Assembly: GCA_016713625.1 (NCBI GenBank)
Contig: JADJOT010000007.1
Coordinates: 1 to 64,000 of the forward strand
Origin: Candidatus Accumulibacter affinis
Lineage (GTDB): Bacteria; Pseudomonadota; Gammaproteobacteria; Burkholderiales; Rhodocyclaceae
DNA: 64,000 nt
Direction: 5' to 3'
A program made the translations under genes and the position numbers. The number at the start of each line of letters is the position of its first letter. The stretch's first letter is position 1. The notes under the pieces were generated by a model. That model had not been told where the DNA came from. It worked only from the letters and a program-made list of their open reading frames with translations, and searched no databases. Positions 16,944-26,012 of the stretch are shown in pieces.

Positions 16944-18773
16944 TTACAACCTACTCAGAAATGCTGGCATACCTGTTGCGACATCACCTTTGATGAACGT
17001 CCGATCCAGCAATACATTGCCGTAAGCGCAACTCGGCTCAGGGATCAATGCGCATGCATGGCAGGCTGCACGGTTGAGCAGGCTTGGTCCTTGGCCGCCA
17101 TGTTCAGAACACACCGGATCAAGTGAGCACCATTCTGCATGGTCAAATACGCTGGATAGCAGGAGCAAAAACCGCTCCGGTGTGGCAAGTTCGGCAAGCC
17201 CGCCCAAAGAGCCCACTACATCTGGCACCGCCACATAGACCAGAATGCCCGACATGGGCAACTTGCCTGCGGTGCAGTAGATGCGCTCTTTCAGTGAAGC
17301 CGCCGGGTAGCCTGCCTCGGTCTCCAGCTGCCGAATCAATAGATGTGCGAGTGTGTGAAGCAGCAGGAAACGCGGGGTGACGATGATTTCGGGGTCAAAT
17401 CGCAAGCCGGTGGCAGCAAAGCGGCGCTGGAAGTCACTTGAACGCTCGCTGAGGGTCGGGTGGGATTCCCATCGACTCAGCAAATCTTCGTCCAAGCTGA
17501 AAAACACGCCTTCCCCATAGAGTTCGAGTGCGGGGAGCCAAGAGCTCTCGCCAACGATGTCTGGCAGCACCAAGGTTCCACCCATGCGTTGGAAACCTTT
17601 CAGCACCATGATTTCCTTGAGGCGGTTGACGGCGATGAGTTGGCTCACCGCTGCGATGATCCGAGCTGGTTTTGTGCCAGCTAAACTTACGATCATGGCC
17701 TTCCAGGAACAGGTGTGATGGTGCGTAACGAAGTCTTCGTCATCCGCTACGTCCGGCATCTCGTCGCACAAGGCCTGGTATTCGTTTTCGAGCAGGATTC
17801 CTTGCGTGATGTTTTGCCCATAGAGTGGGTAACCCTTGCCGATCTCTTTCAGGGCATCTTCGATCTGCGGGATGGAACAGCGCAATTCGCTGGCGATTTT
17901 GTTCATCGCGCTATTTCTCGCAAGCGGGTATTTGGCCTGCTCGATCAGCTTCAGTTTTGGGGAGCTTGAATACAGACGATCAACGACCGAACCCTTGCGT
18001 ATGCGCGACTCGGGCGGGATGACCAGCGCATTGCGCGTCTGCGGTGCATGTACCCGTGCATCATTGATTTCCAGCACCGTAGCCATGCTATCGGTAGCGT
18101 CTGCATCTTCTTTTATCCAGGGTTGTTGACGTGTCTTGCCAAAAGGAATTTGGAGGCCATCACCGAAATCGCTTATGGCATTGCATCTTTCACAACGCAA
18201 CTTACGACCGGAGGCACCCTTGTCAATCAAGCGCAGATAAGGCTCGTTCCAGTCCGCGCGGCACTGTTGCTGATTCTGCGCGCCCTTGCCTTCCTTTGGA
18301 TGTGCAAGAAAATGCCAAGGCACATCGGCCATATGACCATCAACGTGAATCAACGCCCACGGTGCTTGCTCAAGCTGCGGCTTATTTTGGCATTTCTTCG
18401 GATCACTTTCCTGGCAGCGTGATTTTTCACCCTGTGACAGCCCTCTCCATGGCTTGTAGTGCAGCAGACCACAGGATGGGCAACGCATCCAGGATGGGAA
18501 GCGTTGCCCAGGCACACACTCACCCTCGACTCGGCCGGTATCTAGAGCTTTCGCGACAGGAGGTTCTCGCAGTTCCTGTTTAATGCCCAGAGCAGAGCGA
18601 ACGCCATCCACGTAACGAATAGGCTCGCCAGCAGGTTTCCCGCTCCTGTCCGTCCATTCGCGAATATCTTTGACGGTCATCAGGTAATCAGGGCCGCGCA
18701 CAATGGCACCCACCGAACAATGACGTAGCAGGTGCGATAGCCGAACGGGGATTAACTCGGTTTTCTTGCTCAT
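16944..18773 (-). CDS. drmB: DrmB-like DUF1998 protein
   Basis: 609 aa. The start ATG 18773 overlaps the helicase stop (ATGA). Cysteine clusters are visible at RCPSCGLLHY and RCERCNAIS in the first third. The C-terminal DUF1998 domain is clear: HTLAHLLIRQLETEAGY, then WCSLDPVCSEHGG and AACHACALIPEPSC. In DISARM, DrmB partners the helicase DrmA; DrmAB binds incoming DNA with free ends. Length and C-terminal motif agree with DrmB. Symbol given by homology, with the caveat that this locus is not a standard DISARM. Confidence 0.82.
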   Translation of the reverse strand: MSKKTELIPVRLSHLLRHCSVGAIVRGPDYLMTVKDIREWTDRSGKPAGEPIRYVDGVRSALGIKQELREPPVAKALDTGRVEGECVPGQRFPSWMRCPSCGLLHYKPWRGLSQGEKSRCQESDPKKCQNKPQLEQAPWALIHVDGHMADVPWHFLAHPKEGKGAQNQQQCRADWNEPYLRLIDKGASGRKLRCERCNAISDFGDGLQIPFGKTRQQPWIKEDADATDSMATVLEINDARVHAPQTRNALVIPPESRIRKGSVVDRLYSSSPKLKLIEQAKYPLARNSAMNKIASELRCSIPQIEDALKEIGKGYPLYGQNITQGILLENEYQALCDEMPDVADDEDFVTHHHTCSWKAMIVSLAGTKPARIIAAVSQLIAVNRLKEIMVLKGFQRMGGTLVLPDIVGESSWLPALELYGEGVFFSLDEDLLSRWESHPTLSERSSDFQRRFAATGLRFDPEIIVTPRFLLLHTLAHLLIRQLETEAGYPAASLKERIYCTAGKLPMSGILVYVAVPDVVGSLGGLAELATPERFLLLLSSVFDHAEWCSLDPVCSEHGGQGPSLLNRAACHACALIPEPSCAYGNVLLDRTFIKGDVATGMPAFLSRL

Positions 18774-21700
18774 AGTGGCTTTAGCAAACCGGTATTTTCG
18801 ACGTTGCGCATGGACTGGAGTGTTGGCCACAGCCCTTTGATCTGGTCGTCGTGGTTGTGGAGAAGACGATTCGCGGCCTTGTCCTTATCGGGTGCTTGGT
18901 AATTCAACTGGATTTTCGCAACATGGCAGTGTGCCGCTTCCGCGTGCCATTGCTCGACTAAGAGGTCGATATGAGAAGCAGTCTCCGCAGCGCGTTGAGG
19001 GTCAGCCTGTTTGCAGCGCTGCTTTAGTGCCTCGACAATTTTCTTCACATAATCATGGGCTGAACTGAATTTCCCTGCTTTGTCGTTGGACCGCAGATAG
19101 TGATCAGCATGCCGGATAGCAATCACCAGTGCTGCATGCAGAGCGCGGGTGCGTGCTTGATAGGTGTAGGGGGTGACGCTGGTCGGCTCTACGAAACGGT
19201 AAAAGGCTTCGTGATAAGGGCGGAAACTCTCGTAATGCGACAGGCTGCGCGCCTGATCGCGGTAATAGTTGGCAAACACCAAGCCGGGCACCTCGCTCCG
19301 CCCGACCCGGCTGCTCGCCTGAATGTATTCCGCCGTGGTCAGCGGTTGGCCGTTGACTATCATCAGGGCGAGACGAGCGACATCCAGCCCGACAGAAACC
19401 ATGTTGGTGGCCAGCACGGTATCGAGGCATTCCGGGTTGTCGCGGAGTTTTTCCAGACGGGAAAAAGTTTTGGCATTTTCTTCCGCGCTGGAAATGCTCG
19501 TAAGTTGTGCAATGCGTGCGGCGAGCCGCGTGATCGGCTCTTTCGCTTCTTGCTTGCGCTCTTCGTTAAGTCGCCTGACAACATCACGCACATCGATATT
19601 GAATGCATTGTGACTGTTGCCCACACCCTTCAAACTGCCGTGATAGACCACCTGAGTCCACCAGGCATCGAGCAGTTCGGCTCGATCTTCCTGTCCAACT
19701 TCAAAGATCACCTCGGGTGCCGCCAATAATGCTGCCGCCAGCGGAGCCATGCAGTGCTGGCGGTCAAGCATGGGGGCCAGATAACCCACGTACATCCGGC
19801 CAGGGCGTTTATCTAGGGGCACTGTGCGGGCAAAGAACGAGTCGTCGCAGGACAAACCGGGGGGCGGAAAAACTGCCAACCTACGCCCATATAGGCGCTC
19901 CACCTGCTGCTCTGCCATGCGGATGGTAGCGGTGGACGCAATGTATTTTGGGCGGATGCCGCGCGCCTTCAAAACTGTGTCCAGGGCGGCCTCATACAAT
20001 CCAGCCACGGACCCTAGCGCCCCGGCGATCAAATGCAGTTCGTCCTGGATGACAAGTTCCGGCGGGCGATTACCACTTACACCAAAGAAGGCGTTGGCAC
20101 GCTCATCCCAAGCCAGGCGAGCGAACTTATCAATAGTAGCGATCAATAGCGTGGGAGGTTCGTCGTAAAGCGCTTCATCCACCACGTTGCAGGGCAGCAC
20201 ACCTTGACCCTGTTGCCCGAAGTCGCACGCCTTGTTGACGCAACAAAAGTGGAATTCGGTTTCGGTCGCGGCGTAGTTTTCTGGTACGGCGAAAGGCGTG
20301 CCACACCAAGGGCAGTTTTCTAGCACCAGACTACGTAACGCTCCTGCATTTCCGTTGCTGGCCTGTGCAACGTACTTCATGGCATCTTCAAATCGGTTTG
20401 GGCTCGTGGCCGAGCCTACCCACATGCCGATAGTGATGGGGGCACCATTCTTTAGCTTTGGCACCCTGCGGCGAATTAGTTCCAGCGCACAGATCATCCG
20501 GGTAGCACGCTGAAATTGCTGCGCTGTCAGCAGTCGCAGCGTGTAGCGCATGAGTACAGTCGTACCACCACCAGAGGCGGGGTTGGTGAGCCTGCGCCAG
20601 ACGATGAGAAATGCGATCAGACCTAGGTACGCCTCGGTCTTGCCACCGCCGGTAGGGAACCAGATCAGATCGACAATCTCCCGGTAGTCATCGTCTTCCT
20701 GAATGGCCGATTCCATTACAGCCAAGAGAAAGGCCAACTGGAAGGGTCGCCAGCGATAGTCGTTGTCGTCTCGGCGCTTGCCACGCACATGGTCGGCCTG
20801 GCGCATCTGATCCAGCATGGTTTGGTTGGCCAGTTTGAACGATTCGGCGGCGAGGTGATTGCTCCTGAGTAAGACCACGCCTCGGCGCATCCGTTCGAGG
20901 GCGGTTTCCATACGTGCGGTAATGCGCTTTGCCGCTGCGCGTTCATCAGGTTCAAGCTCATTAATTTGGGTGTTCTGCGCGTGAACCCATGCTGCATATT
21001 TCTCAACGAATTGGTCGAGTTCCTTAAATATTTCTGCTGTGGTTTCACTTTCCGCTAGATAGGCGAGTCCAAGCACACGATTGTCGTCGCCTGCCACATC
21101 GGCTGTGACCTGCGGCACTTCCACCGCCGGCATAAACTCAGTCCATACTTCTTTTACATTATCCTGTTCCACCCGCCAATCCACCGCCGCGCCGTGACCG
21201 ATAGCATATATATGCCGGTGCTTGTATTGGAGTTCCAGTTCTTGGTCTTCCTCGCTCAACAGGCATTTTTCGACACGGGGATACGTACCGATTTCACCCG
21301 CTTCCACAAAGCAGCGGAGATTGACCTCAAACAGGGATTGCTCAATGCGTTCCTGCGTAAGTGATTTGGATGTTCCTTTGGCGTTCAACTCCTGTTTGTT
21401 GAACAGGGAAACCGTGACGATCCATCCATTCAGAAAGGGACGCCACAACACGTCGATACTCGCTCGTCCACCTAACACATCCACGCGTTGGTTTGATTGT
21501 GTGGGCGGCTGTTGATTTGACTGCGCGAATGTCTTTGCTTCTTCATCTCTACCAAGTTCAGTGCGTTCATAGCTGTTTTGGAATTGACCAATTTGGCTCC
21601 GCTCATCCAGCTTCTTATAGCAGGCAGCAGAAAAAACAACCTGAAACCGCACTTCTTCACCGCTAACAAAGAATGAGAACCCTACTGACGAAGGCGGCAT

Positions 21701-21955
21701 GTAGCGGCGGCGCTTCGTTGCTGGCTGAGCATCGCTTCCCGCCATCGTGTCATCCCCTGGACCTTCGGTATCGTCGTCATCATCACTCACCGAGGCTGGA
21801 TCAATGCCTTCCTCGTCTCGCATGATCGGAAACAAAATGCCTGTCGGGTAGCGATCCAGCGGTGATCCTCGCAATGAATTTTCACCAGATGCCGGTCCAA
21901 TCAGCTGCTTTTTTAGCCAGTCAAGTAGATCGCGTCTTCCATTTTTGTAAATCAC
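18770..21955 (-). CDS. drmA: DrmA-like SF2 helicase
   Basis: About 1061 aa. The helicase core has Walker A WFPTGGGKTEAYLGL near 430, DExH box VIQDELHLIAG near 635, STATIR (motif III), and GLDVARLALMIVNGQPLTT followed by QASSRVGRSE (motifs V/VI) near 880-910. Cys pairs (CPWC and FHFCC...CDFG, about 545-590) form a putative zinc ribbon inside the core. This organisation matches DISARM DrmA. GTG at 21955 overlaps the exonuclease stop (GTGA) and has GGAG upstream; an ATG 30 bases earlier is the alternative. With DrmB it should form a DNA-engaging complex. Confidence 0.85.
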   Translation of the reverse strand: MIYKNGRRDLLDWLKKQLIGPASGENSLRGSPLDRYPTGILFPIMRDEEGIDPASVSDDDDDTEGPGDDTMAGSDAQPATKRRRYMPPSSVGFSFFVSGEEVRFQVVFSAACYKKLDERSQIGQFQNSYERTELGRDEEAKTFAQSNQQPPTQSNQRVDVLGGRASIDVLWRPFLNGWIVTVSLFNKQELNAKGTSKSLTQERIEQSLFEVNLRCFVEAGEIGTYPRVEKCLLSEEDQELELQYKHRHIYAIGHGAAVDWRVEQDNVKEVWTEFMPAVEVPQVTADVAGDDNRVLGLAYLAESETTAEIFKELDQFVEKYAAWVHAQNTQINELEPDERAAAKRITARMETALERMRRGVVLLRSNHLAAESFKLANQTMLDQMRQADHVRGKRRDDNDYRWRPFQLAFLLAVMESAIQEDDDYREIVDLIWFPTGGGKTEAYLGLIAFLIVWRRLTNPASGGGTTVLMRYTLRLLTAQQFQRATRMICALELIRRRVPKLKNGAPITIGMWVGSATSPNRFEDAMKYVAQASNGNAGALRSLVLENCPWCGTPFAVPENYAATETEFHFCCVNKACDFGQQGQGVLPCNVVDEALYDEPPTLLIATIDKFARLAWDERANAFFGVSGNRPPELVIQDELHLIAGALGSVAGLYEAALDTVLKARGIRPKYIASTATIRMAEQQVERLYGRRLAVFPPPGLSCDDSFFARTVPLDKRPGRMYVGYLAPMLDRQHCMAPLAAALLAAPEVIFEVGQEDRAELLDAWWTQVVYHGSLKGVGNSHNAFNIDVRDVVRRLNEERKQEAKEPITRLAARIAQLTSISSAEENAKTFSRLEKLRDNPECLDTVLATNMVSVGLDVARLALMIVNGQPLTTAEYIQASSRVGRSEVPGLVFANYYRDQARSLSHYESFRPYHEAFYRFVEPTSVTPYTYQARTRALHAALVIAIRHADHYLRSNDKAGKFSSAHDYVKKIVEALKQRCKQADPQRAAETASHIDLLVEQWHAEAAHCHVAKIQLNYQAPDKDKAANRLLHNHDDQIKGLWPTLQSMRNVENTGLLKPL

Positions 21956-22569
21956 CTTTCGATACTCCGGTAGCGGCGAATGCAAGCATCGAGTTGGCTG
22001 CGGCTCGCGGTCTGTATGGCTACCAGCAATTCGTGGCTCGCGGCCGAAAGGTGAAAACGTCGCTGGAGTTCTTGCTGAATGTGCAGCAACAGATAGGCTG
22101 TGGCTTCAGCATCGGCCAGTGCACGATGGTAACGGCCTGTTGCGGGCAGGCCCAGCGTACGCACGAGAGTGCCCAATTTGTGATTCGGTGCTTCCGGGAA
22201 AATACGTCGGGCCAGGAGCATGGAACAAGCGAATTCCTGTTTGCGCCTTCCATTAATTCGGCGCAACTCAGCGTCCCAGAACTTGCTATCGAAGGCTGCG
22301 TTGTGCGCAACGATTGGATGGGTGCCTACAAATTGCACAGCATCACGTATCACTACCTCGACCTTGGGAGCCTTGCGAACCATTTCATTGGTTATACCGG
22401 TCAAGGCTTGTATGTCATTGGGAATCGAGACGCCAGGATTCATCAGGCTCTGAAAACGGTCGACGATCTTGCCCTCTGCAATGAGGATAATTGCGACTTC
22501 TGTCGGCCGCGCACCAAGGGCCGGGGAGAGGCCGGTTGTTTCGAAGTCTATGACCGCATGAATTCCCAT
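21952..22569 (-). CDS. DnaQ-like 3'-5' exonuclease (DEDDh)
   Basis: 205 aa. ExoI motif AVIDFETTGL (residues 5-14), ExoII HNAAFDSKFW near 94, and ExoIII YHRALADAEATA near 150 give the complete DEDDh set. These enzymes remove nucleotides from 3' ends. It resembles PolC/DnaQ exonuclease domains without polymerase parts. It is the promoter-proximal gene of the operon, and its stop overlaps the drmA start by 4 bases, so it is very likely part of the same system. Confidence 0.88.
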   Translation of the reverse strand: MGIHAVIDFETTGLSPALGARPTEVAIILIAEGKIVDRFQSLMNPGVSIPNDIQALTGITNEMVRKAPKVEVVIRDAVQFVGTHPIVAHNAAFDSKFWDAELRRINGRRKQEFACSMLLARRIFPEAPNHKLGTLVRTLGLPATGRYHRALADAEATAYLLLHIQQELQRRFHLSAASHELLVAIQTASRSQLDACIRRYRSIER

Positions 22570-22676
22570 TTTGTGCGCTTACCCAAAAAACTGGCAACAG
22601 ACTCGATCAATGCAACGTAGCTTGGACCCCTTGTTTGAGCCCTCGACTCTACATATCTCGACGGTTTTCAATTTGT

Positions 22677-23087
22677 TCATGTGGAGACGCTCGGCGCAAT
22701 TAGCGTCACGCCCGGGAAATATGCGGCGTAGCGTCGTGTATCCCGGGTCAAAACTGGATGACCTGATACTGCCGCGTGCGCACCGATAAAAAAATCACCG
22801 AGAACATTGCTCTTCGTACCGCCTTGTCGGCGGTAACGCACAAAAGCCTTACCGGCGAGGAACAATGCCGGTCGCGGCAACTCGATCAGCACCAGCCCTA
22901 ACTCCTCGATAGTTTTGTCCAGTGCCTCGACGGTCGAGAACGTCAGCGACAACTCGGAATAAATAATCGGATTGATCGCCAGTCGGTGAACTTTCGATTA
23001 CGCACGTAGTTGGCCAATCGACCAGTCCGTTCAATCCGGATCGTTCTCCAGAACATCGACCAGCACGTTGGTGTCGACCAGTAACAT
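22677..23087 (-). pseudogene. PIN-domain toxin with two internal stops
   Basis: ATG 23087 overlaps the antitoxin stop (TGATG). The frame MLLVDTNVLVDVLENDPD meets TGA at 23031-23033, then TDWSIGQLRA meets TAA at 22998-23000, then continues in the same frame through SKVHRLAINPIIYSEL to GDFFIGAHAAVSGHPVLTRD and a normal end at 22677. There is no frameshift, only two substitutions (probably W19 and Q30), both transitions. Catalytic acidic residues are otherwise conserved. The toxin is dead as written although the antitoxin gene is intact. Confidence 0.88.
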
Positions 23088-23326
23088 CAACCTTCGCCGC
23101 GCAGTAGTGCCATCAGGTCGTCAGTTCGCCATTTGACATCCGCTTTGCCACGGGCAGATTCAAATCGATCGGGCTTGCGACTCGGCCTCGCGCCCACCTT
23201 GTGAATTACAACATCGCCTTCACGATTGACCGCAAAATCTACCGAACAGCCGGGTGCCAGATTCAGCGCATCGCGAATCTGCTTGGGGATGGTGACCTGA
23301 CCCTTGCTGGTAAGTGTCGTCGACAT
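23087..23326 (-). CDS. AbrB/SpoVT-family antitoxin (VapB-like)
   Basis: 79 aa. TTLTSKGQVTIPKQIRDAL is the swapped-hairpin AbrB DNA-binding motif; the C-terminal part is charged and should bind the PIN toxin encoded just downstream. A near-perfect palindrome spanning 23342-23368 lies upstream of the start and is a probable operator. It is the only functional half of this pair. Confidence 0.9.
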   Translation of the reverse strand: MSTTLTSKGQVTIPKQIRDALNLAPGCSVDFAVNREGDVVIHKVGARPSRKPDRFESARGKADVKWRTDDLMALLRGEG

Positions 23327-23341
23327 GGCATGGCTCCTTTT

Positions 23342-23368
23342 GTATTACAGCGATACTCATTGTAATAC
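23342..23368. promoter_or_regulatory. Palindromic operator candidate upstream of the AbrB antitoxin
   Basis: GTATTACA and TGTAATAC form perfect 8-bp inverted arms separated by 11 bases, starting 16 bases upstream of the antitoxin ATG. The position suits autorepression. Confidence 0.5.
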
Positions 23369-23464
23369 TTGGCGAGCTGGTATGCAATCCGCACGAATAG
23401 CTTGGCTTTCCAGATTGAACAGCGCGTTCATGTGTTTGTCGTCAATCACATCACGGAGCCCTCA

Positions 23465-23665
23465 ATGAACACCAAGCAATCTGCCCTCGACGCCTACCTA
23501 GCCCGCACTGCAGCCGTCCACGCCAAACTGGAACGACTGCAGCAACTCGCCAACGACCACTTCGGTCACGACCCCGATGCCATCCATTGGGGCCACGTCG
23601 GCGATCTCGGGCGGGTGGTTGCCGGGCTAGACGAGTTGCTGGCGATCTTCGGCGATGGCGAATGA
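23465..23665 (+). CDS. Small hypothetical protein of the integrative element
   Basis: 66 aa from ATG 23465. Helical, with LARTAAVHAKLERLQQLAND as a likely amphipathic helix and no known motif. The DUF3489 gene starts 28 bases downstream, so the two probably form an operon at the left end of the element. I do not recognise a function. Confidence 0.6.
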   Translation: MNTKQSALDAYLARTAAVHAKLERLQQLANDHFGHDPDAIHWGHVGDLGRVVAGLDELLAIFGDGE

Positions 23666-23693
23666 CGACGCCCACCAACCATCGGAGATGATC

Positions 23694-24217
23694 ATGAACG
23701 TCAAACTGACTGCCACCCAAACCATTGTTATCAAAACCGCCGCCGCTCGCCCGGATGGCAACATTGAACCCCTGCCGACCAACCTGCGCGGCGGTGCCAA
23801 AACCGCTGTCATCGATGGCCTGCTCGCCCGCGACCTGATCGCCAAGTTTCAAAACCCCGATCACGTCGCGTACTACTTGACCGATGTCGCCTACGCCGCC
23901 GTGGGGCGCAAATGTAAGGTGCCAGCACCCGTTTTACCCCGGACCCAGAGATCGAGGCCGCCGTGTCCGCCGCAGAGGCCACGTGGGCGCAAGATAAACT
24001 GATCAAGCCCCGCACCCGCGAGAACAGCAAGCAGGCCGCAGTCATCCAAATGCTACAACGTCCCGATGGAACGACGATTCGGCAGGTCATGGAAACCACC
24101 GGCTGGCAAGCACACACGGTACGCGGCACGTTCGCCGGTGCGCTCAAGAAAAAGCTCGGCCTGAACATCGTGTCGGCGAAGGACGCTGGCGGCGAACGGG
24201 TCTATCGGATCGCCTGA
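23694..24217 (+). pseudogene. DUF3489 protein, frameshifted
   Basis: The first frame (ATG 23694, ribosome site CGGAGA) encodes MNVKLTATQTIVIKTAAARP and continues to about 23918. A second frame then runs STRFTPDPEIEAAV to MLQRPDGTTIRQVMETTGW, TVRGTFAGALKKKLGL and a normal stop at 24217. The C-terminal part is the DUF3489 helix-turn-helix domain found in mobile elements of proteobacteria. One base near 23918 separates the frames. The role is probably DNA binding or regulation, by inference. Confidence 0.75.
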
Positions 24218-24232
24218 CTGCAAACCGCCAAA

Positions 24233-24259
24233 GGGTGTCTGTTGAACGGACACCCTTTT
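24233..24259 (+). terminator. Rho-independent terminator after the DUF3489 gene
   Basis: GGGTGTC and GACACCC pair around a short loop and are followed by TTTT, 15 bases after the DUF3489 stop. Confidence 0.75.
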
Positions 24260-24865
24260 ATTCGGCTAATTTTCTCGGTGGCCGATTTGCTCATTTCCGG
24301 CACCAAAACCGTCGGCAATCATTGCCAGCACTGGCTTTCCCAGGGGTGGCCGTTTTCCGATTTCAAGGGGGTGAATTCAACGCACACCCCTTGGCCTGGT
24401 GCAAACCGCAAACCCTGCAAACCTCGGTTTGCACCCTGACGGTAGCGCAATGCCGCGCTGTCGCCTCCCGTATTGGAATATCGCCAGGAAGGACCCCTTT
24501 CGCCTGTGCATATATCCATCCCTGGCGACCACAACAATACGAGTGATCGTCACCATCATCACGACCATCACCGACGTCAGTCGGCGTGATGGTTGTGACA
24601 GTCGTGATGGTCACCGGTTTTGATTCATCCCGTCGCAGGTGACCTCATCAACGTACATCCGTAAAATGACCCATGCGAATCCTGCGAATGTCGCGAAAGT
24701 TGGCTTGATGACTGGGTTGGCGGCTTGCGCATCGTATGCGACAGCGGCGAATTCGTGCCCCGTCTGTCGCACTATTCGCATGGCGTCGCATTGGCGCGGA
24801 GCCATATGGCACAAGGAGTTTCGCGGAATTCGCACGATTCGCAGACACGAGAACTGAAAACGTAA
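24260..24865. other. Long intergenic region with hairpin and GCGAAT-type repeats
   Basis: No convincing gene. A strong imperfect hairpin lies at 24564-24593 (ACCATCAC/GTGATGGT arms, inner CGAC/GTCG stem, GTCA loop) in a wider run of ATCACCATC-like repeats on both strands. GCGAA-based repeats follow at 24675-24699 and weaker copies continue to about 24850. A short open frame at 24639-24857 looks like chance coding across these repeats. The region could contain a regulatory, replication or transfer site of the element. Confidence 0.4.
24675..24699. repeat. GCGAAT-type repeat, copy 1
   Basis: GCGAATCCTGCGAATG followed by TCGCGAAAG: three GCGAA units spaced at about 9 bases. A closely similar block recurs at 29443-29467 and a shorter one at 29506-29523. 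Confidence 0.6.
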
Positions 24866-25858
24866 ATGGCAACCCCTCCCACACCCGATGAGCAATCCGC
24901 CAGCGCCTCCGGCGACGAGGGCGATAGTGCTATCGAGGAGGGCATGCCATTTAATCCGCTGACGGGCGATCTCAACGATCTGCGCATCACCCACGGGCAG
25001 TGTTGGCTATGGCCACAAATCACCGCCGAGTTCGACCGCCTCGATGTCATCGTTCACAACGCCCGTACCTTCCTCGAACCACTGACCACGGCAGGCTGTC
25101 CCGACTGGGCACAGCAGGCGGCTATCGGCATCGTCCGATCCAACCTTGCCATCCACCAGCACGCCGAACACCACGGCAGTTACATCGCAGCCGCCCGCAG
25201 TCTCTGGACAACGCGTATCCCGCATGATCCGCCCACCCTGTCTGACGCCCAGATATTTGCGTTGCTGGCCATCCACGAAGCTCGGCTGACTGCGGAAACC
25301 TTCGGCGAAATTGCCACCGGTATCGAGGATGAGATGCAGCAAGCAGGCATTGGCCACAATGACGGCGAAGACATCCATTGTTTACGTTCCGACATCGCAG
25401 GGTGGGAACGCGGCCTCTGGCACGACGCCGCTGACCGGACAGGCACCGCCGAGAAATTCCTGCTCATGGCGAACTTCGCCGCCAGCGCACCCGATCCCGT
25501 CGCGCTCAAAAAGGCTGAGTCTCAAATCGCCACGCTGCGCAGTAAAGCGCGCAAGGCCGAAGCGGTCGTCGCCCCATTCCGCAACGGGCGCCCACGGGGT
25601 GCCACCGCCCGGATCACCCGTGCGCTCAATGCGATTGTTCAGGAGATCGGTAGCCGCGACATCAAGAAGGTGCTCGACCATATCGAGTATCTCTATTCTG
25701 GCGAACATATGATCGAGGGCGTGCTGTTCGAAGATGCCAACGATGTTTTTGTCTTCTACCGCCATGAGGGCGAATCTCAGTACCAAAAAATCCGCATAGA
25801 TAGTGTCTGGCCGAAATCGAAAACCAATATATGTATCAATGTGTTGAATGCGTTCTGA
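24866..25858 (+). CDS. Hypothetical protein of the integrative element (330 aa)
   Basis: No family recognised. The N-terminus is acidic and disordered (ATPPTPDEQSASASGDEGDS), followed by a mainly alpha-helical body (about 40-240). A basic segment with GRPRGATARITRALNAIVQE near 240-260 resembles a DNA-binding helix pair, then a short beta-rich end. It is intact, unlike most genes of this element. Position downstream of DUF3489 and upstream of the DUF3987 module suggests replication or mobilisation, which is not shown. Confidence 0.65.
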   Translation: MATPPTPDEQSASASGDEGDSAIEEGMPFNPLTGDLNDLRITHGQCWLWPQITAEFDRLDVIVHNARTFLEPLTTAGCPDWAQQAAIGIVRSNLAIHQHAEHHGSYIAAARSLWTTRIPHDPPTLSDAQIFALLAIHEARLTAETFGEIATGIEDEMQQAGIGHNDGEDIHCLRSDIAGWERGLWHDAADRTGTAEKFLLMANFAASAPDPVALKKAESQIATLRSKARKAEAVVAPFRNGRPRGATARITRALNAIVQEIGSRDIKKVLDHIEYLYSGEHMIEGVLFEDANDVFVFYRHEGESQYQKIRIDSVWPKSKTNICINVLNAF

Positions 25859-26012
25859 GGAACGAAGATGGCGATGCCATGCGGATATGCTGATTGGTTG
25901 TGTTTTGTAAGTTTATGATTTGTAATGGATAGTGTATTTTCAGACGTAAAAGTGGTGGGCAGTGGTAGCAGACTTGGGGTTTTTCCGGAAAAACTTCGAT
26001 ACAGGAATAAAC

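Noticed and set aside
12621..22569. Calling the operon classical DISARM or Druantia
   Set aside because: No DrmC, methyltransferase, DrmD or DrmE is present as in DISARM, and the helicase and DUF1998 parts are separate proteins rather than one very large DruE.
24639..24857. 72-codon ORF in the long intergenic region
   Set aside because: It is largely a translation of GCGAA repeats, has no ribosome site and resembles no known protein.
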